A stretch of DNA of 64,000 bases from Strigamia acuminata (lineage: Eukaryota > Arthropoda > Chilopoda > Geophilomorpha > Linotaeniidae), in the NCBI GenBank assembly GCA_949358305.1, contig OX442315.1, positions 28,172,427 through 28,236,426 on the forward strand. Reading direction: 5' to 3'. This document shows positions 1 through 7,840 of this stretch, in pieces. Numbering within the stretch: position 1 is the stretch's first letter; every line of letters starts with the position of its first letter. Both the position numbers and the translations under genes were made by a program. A model generated the notes under the pieces. It was not told where the DNA came from. It ran no database searches and was given only the letters and a program-made list of their open reading frames with translations.

Positions 1-300
1 TAAGCAAAAAACAAGGTTATCTAACAATTTGGTTTAAAATTAAAATTAAAGCAAGAATTAATTACTATTATTTCATTTTACTGTAGGTAACCTTAAAAAT
101 AAAAATTATTAATCTGCTGCACACATTTTCAATTATTTTTCCAATAACATTTATCAGAATTACTTGGCTCCCATTAAGTTTTTCAGCCATACAATTTATC
201 CACGATTATAGAACACATTAACAGTTTTACTTTTTTCTTAATTTTCATTACAAGCAAACATGTACCAATTTACGTATTTTGTATTTCAAGCCAATTGGAA

Positions 301-948
301 TTAATAACGTCGTTTCTTTTCTTTTTCGCGATTATCATCCGAACTACCAAATAAGTAGTAGGCAGCACCTAGTAAAGCAGCAGCACCAACAGCAACTGCA
401 CCCACAGTCGCAGCAGTCTGTACAGTGTCAACTTGATCGCTCACATGTTGGTCGTATCTTCGGTCATTAACAAAATGTTCGCAATTGTTTCTTCGTAGAT
501 CGTATGGTGGTGCGTATTCTCGATTCTCGTAGGCTTCAACAGCTTTTTCCGCGACTTGCATTTGAGGCTTCCATTTCTTATCCGTCGAGTTGTTTATGAT
601 GACTATACCTCCGAGCTTCATCACTTCTTCGACCGAATCAATTCGAATTTCACCGTGACTGTCTCCCAGCATTTTGTCAACCAGATAGCCTACTTGCATT
701 GCCTGTTGCTTGGTGTATGTGCAATCCAATTCTTTCAAAGATACACTTATATTAAACAGATGATAATTATCCACGTTACCTGACACGGTCAGATGAACTA
801 CACAATGTTTGATGTTTTTGTATTGGCCAACGTAGACCCCAAAATGTGAATACCACCCGCGAGGAAATTCCAGGATATCTCCTGGTTTAACCTCACAGTA
901 AAACTCGAAAAGTTGGTCTCGAGTGTATTTCTTAGAGGCGGCCATCAT
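301..948 (-). CDS. PLAAT / H-rev107-like LRAT-domain protein, C-terminal membrane anchor
   Basis: Intronless 215-residue protein of the LRAT / H-rev107 (PLAAT, NlpC/P60-like) family. Known members are thiol phospholipases A and acyltransferases acting on membrane glycerophospholipids. Visible landmarks: an N-terminal 'KPGDILEFPRGWYSHFGVYVG' type block (about residues 22-41) whose SHFGVY supplies the first catalytic His, and the NNCEHFVN motif near residues 154-161 that carries the nucleophilic Cys. A hydrophobic Ala/Val/Leu-rich helix near residues 178-199 followed by a basic tail is a likely tail anchor, as in vertebrate PLAATs. Length is slightly above the usual 160-170. The start could be either of two adjacent ATGs. 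A decayed copy of its 5' end lies at about 2716-2826. Family is confident; substrate is not known. Confidence 0.85.
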   Translation of the reverse strand: MMAASKKYTRDQLFEFYCEVKPGDILEFPRGWYSHFGVYVGQYKNIKHCVVHLTVSGNVDNYHLFNISVSLKELDCTYTKQQAMQVGYLVDKMLGDSHGEIRIDSVEEVMKLGGIVIINNSTDKKWKPQMQVAEKAVEAYENREYAPPYDLRRNNCEHFVNDRRYDQHVSDQVDTVQTAATVGAVAVGAAALLGAAYYLFGSSDDNREKEKKRRY

Positions 949-1743
949 GTGTTGAGTAACTAGCTAAATTTAGACTGGAATGATATATTTAAAAAAAAGT
1001 TTATGTAGAAAAAGTAAGCCAGTCATTTTACATGAGATGTAGCATGCAAAATTGCAAATAATGAAGAAAAGATTATTTTTTTGGTTACTTACCGAATTAA
1101 AACAAACGTGAGGTTTTAAACTTTTCTTGTGCAGTTATCTTAATTGTCAACGGGGTTTCCCCTGCAGCTTACACGGCCAGCGGAGATACAGGTGGCATAC
1201 AGGTGGCATTCTGGTTGCACAACTCAACTGGGTGAGGATGTGAAAACGAGAGCCAACGCAAACATACACGTACTGAGAAAAAAATTTTGATAATAGTTTA
1301 AATACAGACGTATTTTTATAGACGTGTATTTTTATAACTGGCTGAATTACATTTTCCATTTGAATGAAAATCATCTTTTAATTTTTGTGTACGGTATAAA
1401 GTTTTTTTTTATGTTTTAAATATTTTTATTCCCGTAACCTTTATACCGGTAGAGGTCTTTTTTCATTAACAAGGCAATAATATATTTGTATCTATGATGC
1501 CATTTTTCAACCAAATAATACATAATTCTAGAAACAATGTGATAATATTAAACCATTTAAGACATCAATAACAATTGTAATTAAATATGTAGTACACACG
1601 ATAAATAATAATAACAAATAGATTTATTTTCCAAATCGGGAGGGTGTCCCGATAAGCCAGAGGCCTACAGGGAGGGTCACTCCAGGAAACAAAACCAAAT
1701 CGAACAAAGGAAATAAATACAGTGATTAAAGAAAGTAAAACAA
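949..1743. other. Intergenic, AT-rich, no gene recognised
   Basis: This is the 5' flank of the PLAAT-like gene. It contains a GC-richer patch at about 1150-1260 with a short tandem 'atacaggtggc' repeat (two units near 1187-1210), then AT-rich sequence. Short open frames here have no recognisable domain. The segment may be part of the degenerated transposon whose ORF follows. Confidence 0.5.
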
Positions 1744-2190
1744 TCATAAACAAACGATCTTGGTACGATGCATGAATCGGTCGCACCACCCATTCGAAGC
1801 TAGAAAAGATGAAATGCCTGGTGTGTCCTTACATTCACCTTTCGCCAGTTGTAGAGCTCGCAAACGAATAGAATTCCGTGTTATTATGATGCCATCTTTA
1901 CGTTGCGCCATAACCCAGTTGCTTAACACATTTTCTAGTTGAGGAAAGGAAGCCTCAGCTCCACGCTGGGCACGTTTCGTTTTGGGCAGTTGTTGCAGTG
2001 AATCTTTCTGTTTACGCCAACGCCGAACATTACTTTCTCCCACGCCAAATTCTCTCGCAGCAGCACAGTTATTATTATTTTCTGCAAATATCACGACACG
2101 TAATTTAAATCCCGCTTCAAAAGAAAAACGCTTTCGTTTCGCTTGGATACTTTTCACGATTGGTTGGATTCTTGGATTCTTGCAAGACAT
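1744..2190 (-). mobile_element. Pogo/Tigger-type DNA-binding fragment (Brinker-like HTH + CENP-B-like HTH), no transposase domain
   Basis: The 148-residue reading frame starts with a Brinker-type helix-turn-helix (about residues 20-60, with the typical 'GVGESNVRRWRKQK' recognition helix). A linker and a CENP-B/Tc5-type second HTH follow (about residues 80-140, 'NGWCDRFMHR' near the end). This pair is the N-terminal DNA-binding half of many pogo/Tigger and JRK-type transposases and of genes derived from them. The frame stops right after the second HTH and no DDE catalytic domain is visible downstream on the minus strand. It is therefore either a truncated transposase or a stand-alone DNA-binding derivative. 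Flanks have simple TTGGAT repeats upstream and no terminal inverted repeats I can pair. Confidence 0.65.
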
Positions 2191-2245
2191 TATTGGATTG
2201 TTGGATTGTCGTTGGATGGTTGGATTGTCGGTTCTTTGGATGGTT
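2160..2245. repeat. TTGGAT-rich simple repeat
   Basis: Imperfect tandem runs of 'ttggat' and 'tggattg' lie directly 5' of, and overlapping, the start of the pogo-like frame. The first codons of that frame (IQPIVKSIQ) fall inside it, so the true start codon of the ORF is uncertain. Confidence 0.7.
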
Positions 2246-2715
2246 TTGGCCTGCCGGTTGGTCTTTTATATACAAAAATGTAACGAACGTAGTACTTACG
2301 TTACATTGTTACATTTTTTTATATACGCGCATATAAGCCGACCCCCCCAATTAGAGGTCCGAATTTTGAAATAAATTTTTCGGTTTATACCCAGGGATAT
2401 ACGGTAAGCAGGACGTCCCCAAAAACATACACTGAGGTCCTTCAAACAACAAAAAATGTCAGTAGTTAATACAATTAAGAAGAAAAATCAGTAAACTATA
2501 AAAGTATCAATATGTATGTGTGTAGTTTATCACTTAGCATGGTCATAGCCCAATAGGCAGGGTGCCTGTCTGGGGATTCGACCAAGCAAGCCGCAATCTT
2601 AATTTTTCGACAATTGGCATTAATAACGCCAAGTGGGGGTGCAACTGAACAAGAGGAGGTGCAAGGCACCCAAGCAGCAGGGCCGAGGGGGCGGCAGAGC
2701 CTCAAAATAACTTCC

Positions 2716-2826
2716 ATATGGGAACTCCAGGATGTCTCCTGGTGTAACCACTTCATAGAGCTGGAAAAGGGTGGCTCGGATGAAACGTTATGACAGAGCC
2801 ATCAGTTCTAGCTAAATCTAGACAGC
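2716..2826 (-). pseudogene. Decayed copy of the 5' end of the PLAAT-like gene
   Basis: This stretch aligns by eye with about 860-985. The shared order is 'tccaggatatctcctggt' (here tccaggatgtctcctggt), then 'gaaaagttggtctcg' (here gaaaagggtggctcgg), then the start region and the 5' flank 'ctagctaaatttagac' (here ctagctaaatctagac). The reading frame is interrupted, the start ATG is lost and the remaining four fifths of the gene are absent. It is a partial duplication that kept upstream non-coding sequence, so it is not a retrocopy. Confidence 0.7.
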
Positions 2827-2829
2827 AAT

Positions 2830-3800
2830 AATAATAAAAACAAAATTATATAAATCAATATACTGTATAGTGTATTAACTTTACATGAGATTAAAATAAA
2901 GTTTGTATATCTTCTTTTGCAGTTACTAACTTGTAAGTTTGTGTTTGGTTCGGTAAACTGAAACTGAACTGGCTTAAAACTCAACTGATTTTTTTCCTGA
3001 ACTGATTTGGTTTGAAAATAACGAACCCAAATCCGAACCGAAGTGAAATCAAACTGAAAATTTAGGTTGGAAATTTTTTTTTTAAAAACGCCCTGAAATT
3101 AGGATTAAATTATGACTAAAATTCAAAAAAATCTATGGAATGGGCAGCAAGCGGTCATCCATTGGTTCAGACGCTCTTTTGCATATTGCGCATCGAGTCC
3201 GTGTCTCCATGTCCAGGTCGTCACCCAGAGACACGAATTCGATCAAAGACATCCAAAAATCTTTCTTCTTCACACTTTTGCTCACATCTTGCTTTATCAT
3301 TTTGGCCAAGTGGCCAAACCTAATAACTCGTTCAACCTTGGTATATCTGAAGCTCTCTACCGGTAGGCGTAGTGTAACTTCGGGGCCCCAAAGTTGGCTT
3401 TCCGGTCTTGGTCCCTTTTGCAGCCTGTTTCGGGGCCCAAATTGAAAACAAAAATTCGAAAAAAAACTTGTATTAAATGTTAGGAGCATCGGAGCAAAAA
3501 CTTATCCTCTTTTCCATTTTATGAACAAATTCACTGTTTAGGTTCTTAAATGTACAAGCTCAAAATCTGAACCAAAAATAATTCAGGTTTGCACTATTTC
3601 AAACACGAATTGGTTCAGAAAATATGCATGGGTACACCGGGACAGGGTCAGGACTTATTACATACATATCATCTGTAATTGTATAAACTTCCCTACATAG
3701 TTGTCGTTGCACGTTGCCCGGCACCCGTCTAAGAAAATGGTGACGTTATTTTCACGTTACTGATTCAATTTTCTCGAACGTCCAATCGACGAAACCTTTA
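2830..3800. other. Intergenic, transposon-like debris, no gene recognised
   Basis: It contains stuttering near-repeats of 'ctgaactgg', 'aaactgaact' and 'gaaccgaa' (about 2945-3060) and again 'aaaatctgaaccaaaa' and 'tggttcagaaaa' (about 3560-3625), flanking a more GC-balanced core at 3130-3480. The core has open frames on both strands (118 residues on the minus strand, 3133-3489) without a domain I can name. The arrangement suggests an old insertion. Confidence 0.4.
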
Positions 3801-3805
3801 GGTAC

Positions 3806-3812
3806 TATAAAA
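3806..3812 (+). promoter_or_regulatory. TATA box of the PABPN1-like gene
   Basis: TATAAAA lies about 125 bp before the proposed ATG at 3935. That leaves room for transcription start near 3835-3840 and a leader of about 100 nt. It suggests the intronless gene has its own core promoter. Confidence 0.5.
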
Positions 3813-3934
3813 CACTAAGTTATCTTAGAGTGAACACATTTGGGATTTGTTCAAGCGTGACCAAAGACATCCTCCTACTCCTATACACTATTATTTTACA
3901 TTCTTACTTTCAAATCAACATTAAATTCGCTATC

Positions 3935-4441
3935 ATGAATAATGACAAAAATGTCAAGGACATCAAGGACAAGGACACTAAAAGCAAAACTATTGTGCCT
4001 GCCGAACGTTCTAAATTACGGATACGAAGACCGACAGCCGATTTACGTACTATTTTCATCGGCAATGTGAATTATGCCGCAACCGTTACGGAAGTACGCA
4101 AATACTTCCAATTTTGTGGATCCATAAACCGTACTAACATGCCACGCAACGAACGAACTGGACTTTCTAAGGGAATTGCTTTCATAGAGTTTGATGAAAA
4201 AGAATACGTCGATAATGCTTTGACTTTGCACGGTACGATTTTCCAGCAAAGACCGATTAGCGTTTATCGAAAACGTACGCACGCACAACAAAAAATTAAA
4301 AGCGCAAAGCGCAAACCTCAACGTGAACCGACTAAAGCCGAAAAAAGGTCGCGAGAAAACGATAATGCTGACGAAAAGACGTCCAAAAAAACGAAAATTA
4401 TTGATGATCTGGCTTTAAGCCTTCAACAGTTAGCGATGTGA
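3935..4441 (+). CDS. PABPN1-like RRM protein (short, intronless)
   Basis: Single-exon gene for a 168-residue RNA-binding protein. One RRM spans about residues 34-115, with RNP2 'TIFIGNV' and an RNP1-like 'KGIAFIEF'. Its 'NVNYAATVTEVRKYFQFCGSIN' type wording closely tracks nuclear poly(A)-binding protein 2 (PABPN1), which stimulates poly(A) polymerase. It lacks the long acidic/coiled-coil N-terminus of PABPN1 and carries a Lys/Arg-rich C-terminal tail in place of the usual Arg-rich methylated tail. The start at 3935 is chosen because the protein N-terminus before it (in frame from 3830) is hydrophobic and falls at the predicted transcription start. The absence of introns beside intron-rich genes suggests a retrocopy. 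Its 3' third is duplicated at 7204-7565. Confidence 0.8.
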   Translation: MNNDKNVKDIKDKDTKSKTIVPAERSKLRIRRPTADLRTIFIGNVNYAATVTEVRKYFQFCGSINRTNMPRNERTGLSKGIAFIEFDEKEYVDNALTLHGTIFQQRPISVYRKRTHAQQKIKSAKRKPQREPTKAEKRSRENDNADEKTSKKTKIIDDLALSLQQLAM

Positions 4442-5123
4442 TGATTAATCAATGACGAAGCTCAACATTTTTATTTTCACAAAATTTTAACAACTTCATT
4501 CAGTCGTTGTAACTGTGATGGGTGAACTGCACGTACATTTTTTTAAACAATATATCCCGTCCAACATTATAAAAAAATAAACAAATAACGAAATTTTTTT
4601 TTTTACGATTAAATTTTCCGCATTAAGAGTTTGGCGCCCTCTCTGAGTCGTAAATTGAACCTCGATTTTCATTAAAAATTTGAATTATTAATATTAACAA
4701 ACAAAATAATTTAAAATAACCGGAATTCAAAATATTTTTTTAAATATAGAATATTAGGCGTGCCAATTAATTTACTTAAATGTCATTAAAAATTAATTAC
4801 AGCCGTTCTCATTTTTTACCGCTGCAATTATGAGATGCCATGGTGGAAAAAAATTATGAACTGTTCTTAAAGGAAGATTTTAATATTAAAGAATAGGAAA
4901 TTGAGTAAAAACTAATCGATATAATAATCAACTTTTTAAAATAAGCATAAATACTGTATATTAGATTAATAATTACAAACAATGATGAAAGTTACAATCA
5001 TCTACAACCACTTAAAATTTATACTGTGAACTCCTTGCACAACTACACGAAATCATTAACATTGAGAAAAACGGTTATTTTTACAGTAATTTGAATAATT
5101 AGAAAAGAAACAAAAAATCACAT
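4442..5123. other. Intergenic between convergent genes
   Basis: 3' flanks of the PABPN1-like (+) and SGT1-like (-) genes. A polyadenylation-like AATAAA occurs at about 4576 (in 'aaaaaataaacaaat'). The rest is AT-rich with no coding signal. Confidence 0.5.
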
Positions 5124-6158
5124 TTAACAATGATCGATACGAGTTCCATCCCATTTCTTCCATTCCATTCCTTCGGGAGTTTGACTTAGGACTTTTTTCT
5201 CTCGAACTTGTTCCCAGTTGCTGTTTAAAACAGTTCCTCCGGACTCTATAAACGATTTGTTCATTGCTCTCCTCGCTTCTTCCGAGCTTTGAGCAAAAAG
5301 GTGATCAAAAAATGCCTGACCTCCTGTATCACCTTCATCAAGTTGTTCATTTTGCGTATAATCACTCACTACTTTGTCCCAATTCTTTTTCGTTGAGAAT
5401 AAATCTGGTGTATTAATATTTTCTTGAAGTTCATGCAATGTTTTCCACTGTCCACTATCTAATTTTCGCAGTTGAATTTCAATCTTCGAAGGAACAATTT
5501 TCCACGTGCTGTGTTCAGGATTAATCGCGTGCGCCAAATTAATGTCCACTTCGTAAGCAACACGATTTTCGCTTCCTTGCACTTTGCACTGCAAAGTTTT
5601 ACTGGTATATTGTATAGACACGTCCTCTGGCTTTGCATTCTTAACCAGGATGGTTACAATCACATTAATTTCCGTTTGATACCATTCATGTCTCACCTGG
5701 ATAAGACTAGCAGTCGGACAAACAATTTTAGGCTCTCCGTCATCCTTTACTTGCGGTTTGACCGTGAACTGTTTAAACCAGACATCAAAATCGTCTTTAA
5801 ACGCATCGTTCCAATCCGTAAGTGCTGAGATTGCTTTACCAAAATCGTCTTTAAATGCGTCTTTCCAATCCGTATGTGCTGCTATTGCTTTATCAATATC
5901 ATCTAATTGCACGCATTCATTTCCTTTCATCAAGCGTGATTTAGTTTCCGTTATCCACAATTCTGAGGCTTTATCTGCGTCATGTTTGGCTTTTTCGTAA
6001 TTTCTGAGTAACAAGTTTGAATTTGCCCGACTTCTATAATAAATCACTTGCGTGGAGTCAATCTCAATGGCTTTTGTGTAAAAATCATTTGCCATATTAT
6101 AATCTTCTCGGGCAAAGGCTTCGTTGCCTTTAGTGTAATACGCATCTGACGATGTCAT
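5124..6158 (-). CDS. SUGT1: SGT1 / SUGT1-like co-chaperone (TPR-CS-SGS), intronless
   Basis: 344-residue protein with SGT1 architecture. An N-terminal TPR region is at about residues 1-120 ('GNEAFAREDYNMANDFYTKAI'). A CS (p23-like) domain starts at about residue 155 with 'IQVRHEWYQTEINVIVTILV'. The C-terminal SGS domain ends in 'EGMEWKKWDG'. SGT1 couples HSP90 to SCF ubiquitin ligase and kinetochore clients. The start is the ATG at 6158; the open frame extends 25 codons further 5' but without another ATG. The TPR block is abnormal: an 18-codon unit is tandemly duplicated where the third TPR is expected (see 5786-5893). There are no introns and it has its own TATA box, so it is probably a retrocopy or a lineage-specific intronless paralog. 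A partial decayed copy follows upstream at about 6600-7075. Confidence 0.88.
   Translation of the reverse strand: MTSSDAYYTKGNEAFAREDYNMANDFYTKAIEIDSTQVIYYRSRANSNLLLRNYEKAKHDADKASELWITETKSRLMKGNECVQLDDIDKAIAAHTDWKDAFKDDFGKAISALTDWNDAFKDDFDVWFKQFTVKPQVKDDGEPKIVCPTASLIQVRHEWYQTEINVIVTILVKNAKPEDVSIQYTSKTLQCKVQGSENRVAYEVDINLAHAINPEHSTWKIVPSKIEIQLRKLDSGQWKTLHELQENINTPDLFSTKKNWDKVVSDYTQNEQLDEGDTGGQAFFDHLFAQSSEEARRAMNKSFIESGGTVLNSNWEQVREKKVLSQTPEGMEWKKWDGTRIDHC
5786..5893 (-). repeat. 54-bp in-frame tandem duplication inside SGT1-like TPR region
   Basis: Two 54-bp units (5786-5839 and 5840-5893) encode near-identical 18-residue segments of the form 'DKAIAAHTDWKDAFKDDF' and 'GKAISALTDWNDAFKDDF'. They replace the normal third TPR spacing. 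Confidence 0.85.
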
Positions 6159-6210
6159 TTTGGATGTGAGGTGGAAAATGATTAACTCGTTGTATTTGGA
6201 TGAGTCGGGA

Positions 6211-6217
6211 TTATATA
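6211..6217 (-). promoter_or_regulatory. TATA box of the SGT1-like gene
   Basis: On the minus strand TATATAA lies about 55 bp before the ATG at 6158. A start site about 30 bp downstream would give a very short leader. Confidence 0.5.
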
Positions 6218-6599
6218 GTCTCGTGGGGGCCACTTGTGAAAAAGGTTTACCTAATTGGTGGAGAATTGGAACGTCTCAATTCCTCTCCTAAAGGTTTCTG
6301 TGATCGTTGCATGAGTCATGATAAATTGTTTAAAATGCATTAATAGATTACTGCAACAGGTTTTGCATAAATAAAAATGATAACTTCAAATAAAACAATG
6401 CGATAAAGGTTTTACTATATGATTATAAATTCCGATATTAATTTTTATCAACTATCATCATTGGCTTTTGAAACTACAACAGGTTATTTAAATTTCTATA
6501 ATTTTTTTTTGCAGAAATCAGCAGAAGTATAAAAAACAAACTAAATATTTTCAGAACCGAAAACAAATCAAATTCCCAATTAAAATTTTACAAGAACCA

Positions 6600-7075
6600 T
6601 CAGGCGTTCCATTCCATGGCTTCCAATGCATTCCGTCAAATGTTCGGCTAATAACTTTTCGCTTTCGGTACTCAAGAGTTGATCAAAAATTGGTCCATTT
6701 CTTTCCTCAGTTCTTCAAAGCTTTCAGTACGAAGCTCTTGAATTAATTCATCAGTTTCTGCTACTAATTTATCAATATCTTCATCCTTCGGACTAGCCAA
6801 AGACTCAAGAAACAATGTATTAATATTTTTTTTCGTTCCTCGCAATGTTTCCCACAATACGCTTTCTAATTTTTGCATTTGAATCTCAATCATCGAAGGA
6901 CCAATTCTCCATCTGCTGTTTGCAGGATGAATTTTATGCGCCAAATTAAAGTGCAGAATGTAATCATCACGTTCACTCTCTTCTTTTACTTTGCATTGCA
7001 TACTTTTACTGTCAAATTTTATAGAAACTTGATCCAGCTTCGCAGAATAAATAAGGTCACATAGATTTCACTTTG
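6600..7075 (-). pseudogene. Decayed partial SGT1-like copy (CS and SGS remnants)
   Basis: A 109-codon open piece (6672-7001) carries the second half of a CS domain ('NLAHKIHPANSRWRIGPSMIEIQ', compare 'NLAHAINPEHSTWKIVPSKIEIQ' in the intact gene) and a shortened linker. A further CS strand is readable in another frame up to about 7075. Past the stop, near 6605-6640, the SGS signature (GMHWKPWNG-like) is still readable. The TPR part is missing. The frame breaks and stop codons make it non-functional as an SGT1. Confidence 0.8.
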
Positions 7076-7203
7076 ATACTATTCGTGTCTAACCATCATA
7101 CTGTTAAGAATTTTTGTATTCTTAAATTTTTAGTAGTTCGATTGCGCACTGATCCAACCAGAGGTCAAAAATTTCTTTGTTCGCACCGTGTACTGAATTT
7201 CCT

Positions 7204-7565
7204 GTCATAAATACTTCTACCGATTAGCGTTTATCGAAAACGTACGCATGCACAACAAAAAATTAAAAGCGCAAAGCGCAAACCTCAACGTGAAGCGACT
7301 AAAGCCGAAAAAAGGTCGCGAGAAAACGATAATGCTGACGAAAAGACGTCCAAAAAAACGAAAATTATTGATGATCTGGCTTTAAGCCTTCAACAGTTAG
7401 CGATGTGATGATTAATCAATGACGAAGCTCAACATTTTTATTTTCACAAACTTTTGACAACTTCATTCAGTCGTCGTAACTGTGATGGATGAACTGCACT
7501 TACATTTTTTTAAACATTGTTCCACTTTAGAAACGATATATCCCGTCCACAATATAAAAAAAATA
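7204..7565 (+). pseudogene. 3' fragment copy of the PABPN1-like gene
   Basis: Nearly identical to about 4252-4585, from 'cgattagcgtttatcgaaaa' through the stop codon and the 3' flank. Differences are single substitutions plus a short insertion near 7518-7532. It lacks the RRM start, so only the end of the RRM and the basic tail are present. The high identity, including the 3' flank, indicates a recent DNA-level duplication. Confidence 0.9.
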
Positions 7566-7840
7566 AACAAATCAAGTAAAAGTTTGTACTTAAAAAAATT
7601 AAGTTACCAATTTTTTTCTTCTTTTTGTTACATTTTTGAAAAATTGCAATACGAAATAATAAAATAAAAACAAGAAATTATTTTATAATGGAATGTTGAT
7701 TCAATCCATTGCCCCCTTGTGTTCAAATCGTTAAATATTAAAAAAAAAAAAACACTGCGTCCATAATAAAAAGGTACAATTCAATCCACCACAGATAAGA
7801 GTACAATTTCTTCATAGTACAAAACATGTTTTGGCAGTCA

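Noticed and set aside
3133-3489. 118-codon minus-strand frame between pogo-like ORF and PABPN1-like gene
   Set aside because: Contains a CxxC-like snippet but no identifiable domain, and it lies within repeat-like sequence. Kept as transposon debris.
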